Below, one piece after another: positions 1 through 10,600 of a DNA stretch of 64,000 nt. The notes below the pieces were generated by a model. The model was not told where the DNA came from. It was given only the letters and a program-made list of their open reading frames with translations, and made no database searches. Position numbers and translations under genes: made by a program. The stretch is from assembly GCF_025370935.1 (NCBI RefSeq), contig NC_133501.1:148869-212868 (forward strand), in the 5' to 3' direction. Position 1 is the stretch's first letter; the number at the start of each line of letters is the position of its first letter. The DNA comes from Choristoneura fumiferana. Its lineage: Eukaryota > Arthropoda > Insecta > Lepidoptera > Tortricidae.

Positions 1-58
1 ATGGCGAAGATTCGCCACTGGTTGTTATGTACACTGTGACAATACCACGAGTGACAAG

Positions 59-182
59 GAGGGTTACTACGAAATTCGAAAATCGAAGTTCGTATCGTAC
101 CGTCCTGCTGACGCTAATATTATTTCATACGAGAGCGAGAGAGACGGTACGATACGAACTTCGATTTTCGTAGTAGCCCTAC
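59..182. repeat. Palindromic MITE, GGGCTACTACGAA family
   Basis: Inverted arms of roughly 40-50 bp (GAAATTCGAAAATCGAAGTT against its complement) flanking a short AT-rich centre with GAGAGCGAGAG. The same family recurs at 625-745, 780-908, 20045-20170, 20985-21083, 21915-22003, 22050-22171, 22884-23013 and 52100-52222. Confidence 0.8.
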
Positions 183-624
183 TGGGGTTGGATGCGAAGC
201 AGGTGGCAACCCGGCACAGTATTTCCGGGAGTATAATTTCAGTCTGCGACTAGATCGTAAATTGAAAATGAAGTTATCGTGTAAGTTAGTATTAAGATTT
301 AAAATTAATAGGGATAATAAATTTTATTTTTATTTTAAACGATTTGTTGTTTTTATTATTGTCAATGCTCTCCCGCCACACAGAAAGACTAATTCATTGG
401 ACCACGCCTATAAAGCTACGACGTTTTTTATGCGGTTAACAAAGAAGGAATCTTAAGCAGCAGCACAGAGTTTACTTTTATTTAAAATAAGTTTTTGTTA
501 ATAAATTCATATTTAATAGTTAGCGGAAGTGGATCAAAATTTACTTGCTTAATTTGACCCAAGAATAACAATCAGGAATTAGCGTTAATTATAGAGAAGT
601 TATGGAAGTCCGTGAACGAGACAG

Positions 625-745
625 GAGGGCTACTACGAAACTCGAAGTTCGTGTCGTGCGGTCCTCTGACACTTGTACTATTTAATACAAGCGAGAGGGA
701 CGGTACGATACGAACTTCGACTTTCGAGTTACGTAGTAGCCCTGC
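625..745. repeat. Palindromic MITE, GGGCTACTACGAA family
   Basis: Complete hairpin member: ends GGGCTACTACGAAACTCGAA and its complement, with a TATTTAATAC core. Confidence 0.8.
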
Positions 746-779
746 AGGTGGGGTCACAGCACGAAAAAAAAATACATGA

Positions 780-908
780 GACGAGCAGCACCGCTTCTCC
801 GAAGTTCGAAAACTTCGTATGGGACCGTCCCTCTCGCTCTCGTGTTAAATAGTTAAGTGTCAGAGGGACAGAACGACACGAATTTCGAATTTCGTAGTAG
901 CCCTGCAG
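780..908. repeat. Palindromic MITE, GGGCTACTACGAA family
   Basis: Hairpin member with a shortened left end; the right end reads CGTAGTAGCCCTGCAG. Confidence 0.7.
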
Positions 909-1027
909 ATAAGCAGATGTCGGTAGAAAGCACGTAGAATGAGAATACGGTGTGAGTACGGTAAATTAAAATAATAATTTTACACACATTTTTACTCGTG
1001 CATTATCAACGAGGGTTTTTACTGAGC

Positions 1028-1472
1028 CGAAATATCGCTAGATGGCGGTAGTATCGTGAGGGCCGTTTGACGTTTGCTCGTGATCGTTATGCGGGATTTA
1101 CACTCGTCTCGTTCACCTAGCGAACTTCCAGTTTACCCTCGTGGCGAGTTCAGTTTTCTTTAAGCTTACAACCTACGCAGCACAAGGTCCAAACTCCAAT
1201 GAAGCGAGAGCGCGAATGTAAACACCAGCGTTCGGCGCGAGGTCCTTTGACTCGTGCTCGTGCCCAAAAACCGCTCCGGGCGCGAGCGCTGCGAGGGGTG
1301 AGGCGAGGCGCACGCGTCTGATCACACTCACCTTGTACCTCGCCTCGCGCCTCATCTCGCGACTCGTACGCAAGTGTAAATGCGGCATTAAATATTAAAT
1401 AACTAAATGAGCCAATCGCAAGCAAACGTCAAATAGACCTCACGATACTAACGCCATCTAGCGATATTTCGC
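1028..1472. repeat. Element with ATCGCTAGATGGCG inverted ends
   Basis: Inverted termini (AATATCGCTAGATGGCG on the left, CGCCATCTAGCGATATT on the right) enclose a GC-rich centre. The copy-2 counterpart is 22286-22873 and carries an extra insertion. A shorter relative lies at 59024-59180. A non-autonomous DNA transposon is likely. Confidence 0.7.
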
Positions 1473-1542
1473 CTCTGTTCCCACCAAGTTCCCACCCATC
1501 ATCTTGACAGAGTAGAAAGGTTTATATAGGGTGCCGTAGTAA

Positions 1543-2520
1543 ACTAGGAACCCCTATAGTTTCGCCATGTCTGTCCGTCGGTCTGTCCGTCCGCGGCTAA
1601 ACTCAGAGACCGTTAGTACTAGAAAGCTGTAATTTGGCATGAATATACATAAAATATCAGTCACGCCGACAGTGGTAAAATAAAAAACAATAAAAATATT
1701 TTTTTTAGGGTACCTCCCATAGACGTAAAGTGGGGGTGTTTTTTTTTCTCGACTAACCCTATATTGTGGGGTATCGTTTAATAGGTCTTTTAAAACCATG
1801 GGGGGTTGCTAAGACGATTTTTCTATTCAGTAATCTGTTTGCGTATTCAACTTTAAAATGCAAATTTTCATTAAAATCGACACGCTCTTGGGCGGTTTTA
1901 GGGTTCCGTAGCCAAAATGGCAAAAACGGAACCCTTATAGTTTCACCATGTCTGTCTGTCTGTCTGTCCGTCCGCGGCTTTGCTCAGGGGCTATCAATGC
2001 TAGAAAGCTGTAATTTTGCACGAATATATATGTAAACTATGCGACAAAATGGTACAATATAAATTAAAAAAAAAATTGGGGGTAATTTTTTTTTCTCATC
2101 CAACCTTGTAGTGTGGGGTATCGTTGGATAGGTCTTTTAAAACCATTAGGGGGTTGATAAAATGATTTTAAGATTCAGTGATTTGTTTGCAAAATATTCA
2201 ACTTTAGTGCAAATTTTCACTAAAATCGAGCGCCCTCTAAAATCTAAAAATTTGAAAAAATTTAGGATAGTAGCAAGTAAATATACTTAAGGGTTAAGTT
2301 TTCTTGAGAATTATTAGTAGTTTAAGAGTAAATAGCAGCCTAAGGTATACAATATACCTAAACTTGGAATATTAGTACAAAATAAAAAATCCTTAAAAAA
2401 ATATGACTTAATTTTTTCGTTATGGCTATGGAACCCTATTTCGGGCGTGTCCGACATGCTCTTGGAAAGTTTTTTTTTTAAGTTAGCGTAACGTGCGAAT
2501 ACGGTTAGCACGCTTAAAAA
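1543..2520. repeat. Interspersed repeat with TGTCTGTCTGTC motif
   Basis: Contains GGAACCCTTATAGTTTC and CTGTCTGTCTGTCCGTCCG, with two internal subrepeats (1543-1880 and 1905-2250). The same sequence occurs in copy 2 (23053-24070) and inverted at 7980-8510. This family is common in lepidopteran introns. No coding capacity seen. Confidence 0.75.
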
Positions 2521-2643
2521 CCCCTCATAACTGTCAAATCACATCAATCAACAAACCAGTACATACAGCGCCTTTTTAACTCGTTCAATGATTTAACACA
2601 CAAATACTGGTAAATAATAAAACATTAGCCATTGTTTTGCACA

Positions 2644-2775
2644 ATGTATAATAGCGAAGTAAATTCTGATTACAATTTACTGGTCTGTCACGCTTGTTTG
2701 AGCTCCAATCGCGTTTTAACTATGGTAGGAGATCTAGTCGACGTTTATCGCAAAATATGCGACAATTCGCGAATG
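2644..2775 (+). CDS. ZAD zinc-finger exon 1, copy 1
   Basis: Forty-four codons from an ATG with a good insect start context (CACAATG) to a GTGAGT donor, phase 0. The peptide contains C-x2-C at residues 15-18 (VCHACL) followed by a helix-like stretch ending DVYRKICDNSRM. This resembles the first half of a ZAD (zf-AD) domain, the N-terminal protein-protein module of many insect C2H2 zinc-finger regulators. The copy at 24207-24338 encodes the same peptide. No C2H2 fingers follow before the gap, so the product of this copy cannot be completed. Confidence 0.6.
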
Positions 2776-3138
2776 GTGAGTTAATTTATTCAATTAAATT
2801 AGAAATATGAACTTATTTAGAAACTACTGCATTAATTTTTTAGTTAAAATCTTTAGAATGAATTGCCGAAAACAGCCTCTGAATTTGACCTTTATTCAGT
2901 GTAGAAAAATTGTTTGCATTACAATTAGGGCTTGAAAGTGAAAGTATTGAGCACTATTTAAGAGTAAAAATCCGGTTTCTACGCAAAGTAATCATATTGC
3001 TTGTGATATAAAAAAATTGCAGTAACCGTCTGGTACCAACATGATTATGGACTCTTAAAACATTTGATTGAAAAGTCAGGAATGGTACAATTAGTTTCTG
3101 TCTTTGCAAAAGATTTTTTCCAAGGTGAGTGTGTAGTG

Positions 3139-3250
3139 TACAGTCGAGTTCATTAACTTGTGAGCAAAAATTTGGTCAAAAATATCTGAACACAACAATA
3201 GTTGACAGTGTAGAAGCGTGTTCAGATATTTTTTAATCAACTCAACTGTA
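3139..3250. repeat. Mariner-type MITE, TACAGTCGAGTTCATTAACT ends
   Basis: Inverted ends starting TACAGTCGAG with TA at each end. The copy-2 version (24712-24838) keeps about 20 bp that this copy has lost from its right arm. A partial relative lies at 5215-5350. Confidence 0.65.
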
Positions 3251-3441
3251 CACTATGGTGGTGCCACTGGCACTAGCAAATAATTTCCAACATGATTGAT
3301 ACTAGTTGGACCACTCCTGACTTCTATAATCAACCTGATTGTTGAACCATTAAATTTTTTGAATTTTCTAAATTTTTTACCATAGAATAGATTTTATTGT
3401 AGGGTTGACTACGGTAAATAGTAGCAATTCTGTGTTGATAG

Positions 3442-3561
3442 ATGCTGACACCTCAAACTAACGTCTGTTGGGAATGCTTGGCGCTGCTGAAGAAAGTGCG
3501 AGCGTTCAAGAAGAAAGTGGACAATGCACAGAAAATCCTGGACTACTGTATTGACAAACAT
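3442..3561 (+). CDS. ZAD zinc-finger exon 2, copy 1 (intact frame)
   Basis: Forty codons between a TAG acceptor and a GTGAGA donor, phase 0 on both sides. The peptide has the second ZAD cysteine pair (NVCWECL, residues 53 and 56 of the joined product) and the typical following basic helix (KKVRAFKKKVDNAQKIL). Spacing between the two cysteine pairs is 34 residues, at the short end for ZAD. This copy is in frame throughout; the corresponding exon at 25029-25146 is not. The upstream polypyrimidine tract is weak. Confidence 0.6.
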
Positions 3562-3750
3562 GTGAGAAATCGGCCATGATAGTAAAATTGAGATAAATTA
3601 TTTCGTAATGCAGAGATACCAAGCCACTGTGTTGAGTTTTGAACGCAACCTTATTTTTTTTTTATAGCAACTCTGTGTTGCATTGGCTACCCTGTTTTCC
3701 TTATGTCATGTCATGTCTTGCTTTTTCTATTGTTCTGTTCGAAACAATAC

Positions 3751-3850
3751 NNNNNNNNNNNNNNNNNNNNNNNNNNNNNNNNNNNNNNNNNNNNNNNNNN
3801 NNNNNNNNNNNNNNNNNNNNNNNNNNNNNNNNNNNNNNNNNNNNNNNNNN
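3751..3850. other. Assembly gap of exactly 100 N
   Basis: One hundred consecutive N, the usual placeholder for a gap of unknown size. Sequence to its left belongs to the duplicated segment. Sequence to its right (3851 on) does not match the corresponding part of copy 2, which is consistent with a join between unrelated contig ends. Any exon linking the ZAD exons on the left to the BRD8 exons on the right, or the BRD8 N-terminal exons, could be hidden here. Confidence 0.99.
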
Positions 3851-4567
3851 AGCCAATGTTAATGGGTTTCAGGGTCTTCTTAAATAAGAAATTTATTTAA
3901 ATACACACACACACAAACATCATGCCTGTATTCCCAAATGGGGTAGGCAGAGCACACGAAAAGTTACCGCTTCGGAGTCACTTTTAGCAATTTAAAGTTT
4001 TAAAATATTATTTTAAATTAGATATATAATTAATAATTATATTTATTTAAATTTTTATGGAAAATAGGGAATTAAAAAATAAAATATTTAAGATGATCAC
4101 GTGTGTACAAGTTTGGTAGATTTCGAGAAAATGAGACAATTGTGTCGTCTCTGGCGGTGGAAGCTACTTTCATACAAAAAACAGCGCCGCTCGCGACGAA
4201 AGCAATAACTAAAATAGTTCCACGGACCGCCGCATGAGGTCGCTAGCTGATGCGTCGACACATAATTTAACCCACATTATAAAGCTGCGTTTCCACCAGA
4301 GATGTGCGGGGATGTGTTGTCAGGACGTCTGTTTGTTTGTAGGTTTTTTATAGTAATGCACTTATTACTAACTACATACGATTTTATTGATTTAATAACT
4401 AATTCTTGTATTTGTACTGTGAGACCTTGATGCCAAATTTCCTGATACTAAGCAAATTTTAAATACTAAACTATGAAAATAGACATCCTTTGTCTCAATT
4501 TTTACACAGATTTCTTAAAAAAAAACATATTTGACACTACCCGATTGTAATGTTGTCCTGATTTTAG
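3851..4567. other. AT-rich stretch, no gene seen
   Basis: Short CA repeat near 3903 and otherwise AT-rich sequence up to the first BRD8 exon. No exon linking to the ZAD module is visible here. Confidence 0.5.
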
Positions 4568-4661
4568 GACGATGGACAAACCGACCTATAAGAAGGACGA
4601 AGTGGAGGCGCCGGCGTCCGTCGAAGAGGTCAAAATTGAAACGGCGCCTGAGACAATAGAG
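4568..4661 (+). CDS. BRD8: BRD8 exon 1 of those visible
   Basis: The exon follows a TTTTAG acceptor and ends at a GTAAGT donor in phase 0. An in-frame ATG at 4572 opens MDKPTYKKDEVEAPASVEEV. The four bases before the ATG would be used if a previous exon enters in phase 2. The ZAD exon at 3442-3561 leaves in phase 0, so it cannot be spliced directly to this exon in frame. Confidence 0.75.
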
Positions 4662-7600
4662 GTAAGTTGGCACCAAATATAAACTGTCCAAACTCTCCAA
4701 AACCTACGCATGTATGTGTCACGTAAACGTTACATGTTCTAAATTACATTATTTTAATTATAATTGATTTACTAGAATTACGCAAGTCCTGGCAGAGTAC
4801 TTCCAATCATTTATGGTGACTGAAAACGTGTTATCGGCTATCCGCATTATCATCCTCAGTCGAACCATAGTGAGCGATATAACAGAGCTATTATTATTGT
4901 AACGAATCTCTCAATACCGAAGAATTCAACAAGTATCAAGCTAAAACTGTTTTTGTTACGGAGATATAATAAATAAATTATGTATATACCTACATATAAT
5001 ATGCTTAAGTAAACAGGCCTCTCCCAGCAGTGGCGTAAAAAAAAGGCTAAGTAGTTTATTGTCTGTTTAGGTTCAGCCTGTCGAAGAGGAAAATTCTCCT
5101 GAAGAAGTTCCGATGGAGGAAGAAATAAAGGTACAGTACAGGTCGACTCACAAGAGCTGGCGCGAATGGATTGAACCAAAGTAATGTCAGTTAGACATTT
5201 TTGTAGGAAAATGACTGATGCATGTCATTTTCATATTTGTGTGAAGTGTATTCAAATGGGTAACACAAGTTTAATGCATTCGTGCCAACTCTCGTGTTCA
5301 GATATTTTTGATTAAATCTTTGCTCACATGTTTATGAACTCGACTGTACAACCAGAATGTTAATGTCGCTCGGGTCTCGTCGGCCTTCTTCGTTTTCCTG
5401 AAGATTCACATGGGAAAGAAAAGGAAAACCAATGAATCTGGCCACATTTAATCTCCCTTTGTCTTTGATTATACTTTTTTCTTCAGGCTGAGGAGACCAT
5501 AGAAGAGCCTGTGCCGGTTGAGGAGAAGCCCGCGCCCCCGCCGGAAGTGGAGGTCAAGATCAGCTTCCCGGAGGTCAAGTTCCCCACGCCGGAGATCAAG
5601 GTCATACAGCCAGAAGACCAGAAGGTTAGCATTTGGAAACTTAAATAATTAACAACGATTGAGTTCGTCCTGAAGTAATAGGGAATATTACTGCAATTTT
5701 CCGCCATCAGAGTGCAGCACTAGCACAAAAACGTGAACAGTTTTTTGAGTATCTTAAATGCCATAGTATCATATTTTTTCAATTAAATTCTCGATAATAT
5801 AGCTCTATCGTTACTATCGATGTAAAATTATGTTATTTTGTTACTAATAAATATAAATTATGATTTCTATAGCTACTAGCTAGCTAAACAGAAATAGCAA
5901 ATTAGATATTGTCTACGTCCGCCATCTTCGAATGCTACAAATCGAATCACTAATACTCTTTGGTCATGATCTGTCATGGCGACAAAATATAAAGAGAACC
6001 GACGTTGTCATGGAGGTTTGCGCTAGTGGCGCCCCCTGCGCAGAGCTTTGCCTAATGTGCCCCATTTGCGTAGGTTTTAAAATTGTTTAATTTTGATCCA
6101 GTTCCAGTCAGATTAACTTGAAATTTGAAACTACTTTAATAAAAATTTGCACCTCAAAATCCATGATTTTTTTGTGTGAACTTTAAGTACAGTCGCTATC
6201 AGATATTTCGGAGCGGTCAAGGTGGTCAACAATGTTCCGACATGCACTCTATTATTAAGGGGATCCCATGCCCCAATGACCTTCCATCTGAATTCCTTAG
6301 TTTTCTAATGATTTTTGGAGCTTATTATATTAACAACAGCGGCTTTAAGCAATATAGTATCCCATATTTACTTCAAAGTTCATTGTTTTCGAGATATTTG
6401 GCATCAAAGTTGAACAATTTTATGCCAAAAAACTGGTTTACTGGCCATAACTTTTGTGTTAATTAGTTTCAAATGAAAACCCTCGACCAGTTTTTAGAGA
6501 CGTCAAAGACGAACCCAAATATGTAGATTTCGTATATGTTAGATCTTTCACCTCAATAGAGATACGAAATAAGTGTTTATTCAGACAATGTTTAAAAAAA
6601 ACATACAAAATTAAGTATTCATTTTTTTCAAAATCCGGTAAACAAATGGAGATAAAAAATTTGGAGAACCGATAACCGTTTGACTTATAATTCTATCTGT
6701 AGTGCAAAAGTAGCAAACGATTCAAAACTTGTCAAAAATCGATGAAAACCTCGGGTAGCCCTTTAAGGAATTGGAGTTCATGTTTCGATATTTTCGATCA
6801 CCTCTCCGAAATATCTGATGGCAACTGTACACAATTTTAAGGGTCAATTTGCTGTTGTATTGACTTGATATACGAGATTTTTTTCAAAGTTGTGATGATT
6901 GTAGTTTGGATGACAATGTTAGTACAGTCAAAAAAAGTATAGTCAGCAAAAAAACCTATTTTTTTTACAGATAAAAGAAGAGGTGAAAGAACCGGAAGCG
7001 AGGCCGCCGCCGGAGCCTGAACCGGAACCGGCTCCGGCTCCGGCTCCGGAAGTAGCCGAAGTGGTGGAGGAGGTCGCCGCTGAGGTCGTCGAAGAAACCA
7101 TGTTAGTGTCAATTGTATACAGCCATAATAACCAAGCTCTAGAAGTGCAGTGAAGTAATTATTATTAATTAGTTAATTTGATTGCTTAGTAGCGACATCT
7201 CTTGTCTGGGTGAGCGGTTGGTTCCGAAAGAATTTGACGTCTGTCGATGAGAGCGGAACATAGATGTCGCTAGTGCTGCTGTATAAGTAGTAGAGATGTG
7301 CCGATCATGACTTTGGCCGACTAGCCGACTAGCCAAGCCGATCACAGTTTTGGGGATTTTCCGTGACGCCACAGAATATAACCAACTGATTTGGGCGCAA
7401 GTCGCAACCGACGCCGGTATTTTATTTATTCGTGTTCCAGTGTTCCGCCGGAGACCCCCCCAGCGCCGGAGCCGGAGCCGGAGCCGGCGCCGCCGCTGCC
7501 GCCGGGCCGCCGCCCGAGGAGCCCACCGTGCTCGAGGTCACCCGACAGCTACCCATGCCCACTGGCCCGGCGCCCAAGGAAAATGTCACAGGTATTTTAT

Positions 7601-10600
7601 TGGTTTGCTTATGGATTTTGATATCGTCACTACTCCGTAAAGATTTGCAATTTTGAACATGAAACTACCGTGAGACTCACTCATATTAAATATAATGACC
7701 CGGATAACTCACGTCTTAAATCGAGTTTAGCTCGACATGTTTCGGGCTAATCCGTAGCCCTTCGTCTTCGGAGCAACGCGACTCAGCGGCTGCTGCAACA
7801 CGCCGCCGCTCTGCTCGCGCGACTACCCGACTGCCGCAGCCGCTGAGTCGCGTTGCTCCGAAGACGAAGGGCTACGGATTAGCCCGAAACATGTCGAGCT
7901 AAACTCGATTTAAGACGTGAGTTATCCGGGTCATTATATTTAATATCGTCACTACTTTCAAAAACCGGCCAAGAGCGTGTCGTACACGCCCAGGAAAGGG
8001 TTCCGTAGCCATTACGAAAAAATCAAATAATATTTCTTAAGGATTTCGTATTGTGTACTGAATCTCCCAAGTTTAGGTATATTTTATATCTTATATTTCA
8101 ATGAAAATTTGCACTTTAAAGTTGAATATTTCGCAAACAGATCACTAAGTACAAAGTGCAATGATGAAATAATAAATAAATAAATAATTAGTAGAAAAAT
8201 TGTCTTAGCAACCCCCCAATGGTTTAAAAAGACCTATCCAACGATACCCCGTAATATAGGGTTAGTCAAGAAAAATAAATCACCCTCACTTTACCTCTAT
8301 GGGAGGTACCCTAAAATATTTTTTTTAACTTTTTTTATTGTACCACTGTCGGCGTGACTGATATGTATATTCATGTCAAATTACAGCTTTCTAGTACTTA
8401 CGGTCTCTGAGCTCTTACCCGCGGACAGACAGACAGACAGACAGACAGACGGACAGACATGGCGAAACTATAAGGGTTCCTAGTTGACTACGGAACCCTA
8501 AAAAAAACGTATAAAAAACTCGTACCTCAAAATAGATAAATTTTAAATAATTTATTGAATCAGATTTATTGATCTTTGCAGAGGTCCATATCAATGAACT
8601 AAAAGAATTTCCTTGCTCACCCGCGACCTTTCTTCGCATTTTTGAGGTCGCGGGTGAGCAAGGAAATATTTTTAATTCATAGATAAATTTTCCGAGTGAA
8701 CTTTATGAACATTATGTTAAGGTTCAATTTTGTTGACATATTGATTTTAGATACGAGATTTTTTCAAAGTAGTGTCGATATGCAGCTCCCAATGAATTAT
8801 AAACTATTACTTTGCTCACCCGCGACCATAGAATAGCTTAATCTAACATTTATTTATTTTACTAGAGTTTACCCGCGGCTTCGCACGCGAAAACTATTCG
8901 ATCTGGTAGTTACAATTGAGAGCAATAGGATATTTGACAACTCCTCAATTTGCCATATCTTAATATTATTTTGAAAATATAGATATACAGATAGTGTTTA
9001 GCGAAGAGAAAATTTAAATCGGTTGAAAATTGGATTTATATAGTGATTTTATGAAAAATCTATATACCTGTCTCTTTCTCAAACGCTTTACTCTATGCAG
9101 CAAGTATGGCGGTACTGGCGTGTGACGTCACATGCCAGTATGTCTTTCGCTGTCTAATCTTGTTAACTTGGTAACTTTGTTATTTGTAAAGGTAGCTTGA
9201 AATTTTTTTCTCTATTCGATAACAGGCATTGTGAATTTTTAATTTATAAAACATATACAAAATAGTCAAATACCGTATTGGTAGTTACATTTGAGAGCTC
9301 ATTCCGAAGACCGATGTGCAAACTTTATCGCGGGTTAGCAAAGTAATTGTTTATTATTAACACCATATTAACACCAGTTGCAGTTGGTAGGACCTTGTGC
9401 AAGGTCCGCCCGGATCGCTACCACCATCTAGCTCGCTAATCCTGCCGTGAAGCAGCAGTGCTTGCACTGTTGTGTTTCGGCGTGGAGAGTAAGACAGCCG
9501 GTGAAATTACTGGCACTTGAGGTATCCCATCTTAGGCCTCTAGGTTGGCAACGCATCTGCAATCCCCCTGGTGTCGCAGATGTTTATGGGCGGTGGTGAT
9601 CTCACCCACTTGCTCGTTTGCCATCCAGTCGAATAAAAAAAAACCATCATCCCGGTCTGTATACGTCCCACCGTGGGCCACAGGCCTCCTCTCAGATCAA
9701 GAGGGCTTGAGCCTTAGTTCACTCTAATTTGGTGTTTTAGTGTTAGAGCCGCCGCTGCCGCCGCTCCCGCCGGAACCGGCGCCGGCCTCGCCGGAGGAAA
9801 CCATAGAGAACATACAACAGGAGCTGAAGGTGGAACTGGAAGAGATCAAGGATGAAGAGCGGAAGGACGACGATGCTGAGGTGAGGTTCCAGCTTAACAA
9901 TAGATTATCTTATGTTATTACTACTTATTACTATCGTTTTCCTGTGGCTTCGCACGCGTTTATATTTGATTCGGTAGTGGAAATTGAGGATTTTACGAAA
10001 TTCCCATGGGAGTGTCAATAATTTATATCCTGGTCTCCACTAACGCTGTACAGTCAGCATCAAAGGTAGCAGATCACTTTTTTACTTTGTCGTCTAAGTA
10101 CATTTGTTAAATTTGTATGGTATTAAGAACGTCCACTGTAAAGGAAAACGACAAAGTACAATTGCAAGTTACTTTTGCTTCTGACCGTACTAACGCCTGT
10201 TCAAATTTGAAAAGTGCAACGACGATGCATTATAGTACATTGTGCCTTAAGGGCGGTAAACAAGGAATTACGAACGAGAGTCTATTAGAAGCCTTAAGTC
10301 GAAGACTGAGGGCTTCAATGAGTCGATTTCGTAATTCTAGTACCGCCCGTGCGACATACAATACAATGTTTTTCATCACATTTGCGAGTAAAAATTGTAT
10401 ATTTGTAAAAGAAAAAACTAATGTTTTTCCAAAAATTGCGATACCGCTGACTACACTCTTGTCAGCGCCAACCTCCTCCCGCAGCATGTGCCCCACGTGC
10501 GCGCGCCGCACTCCAGCACGCCATGCAGTATCACACTCGTTGACCGACCTTGGGCTTCACGACAACAAATTAGTACGGGCAATGGCTCATTTACCGACCA

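Larger units (their letters stand above)
1..3750. repeat. Near-identical duplicated segment, copy 1
   Basis: This block matches 20932-25610 almost base for base from its first base until the assembly gap. Differences are single bases, homopolymer length changes and whole-transposon insertions. Copy 2 has extra elements at 21448-21848, about 22430-22595, 22884-23013 and about 25314-25578; copy 1 has small stretches that copy 2 lacks (near 59-89, 448-470 and 640-670). Contents are palindromic MITEs, an element with GCTAGATGGCG inverted ends, a long interspersed repeat (1543-2520) and two ZAD exons. Transposon presence/absence with otherwise near-identical flanks is what two alleles look like, so an uncollapsed haplotype is my preferred reading. 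A recent segmental duplication is the alternative. Confidence 0.9.
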
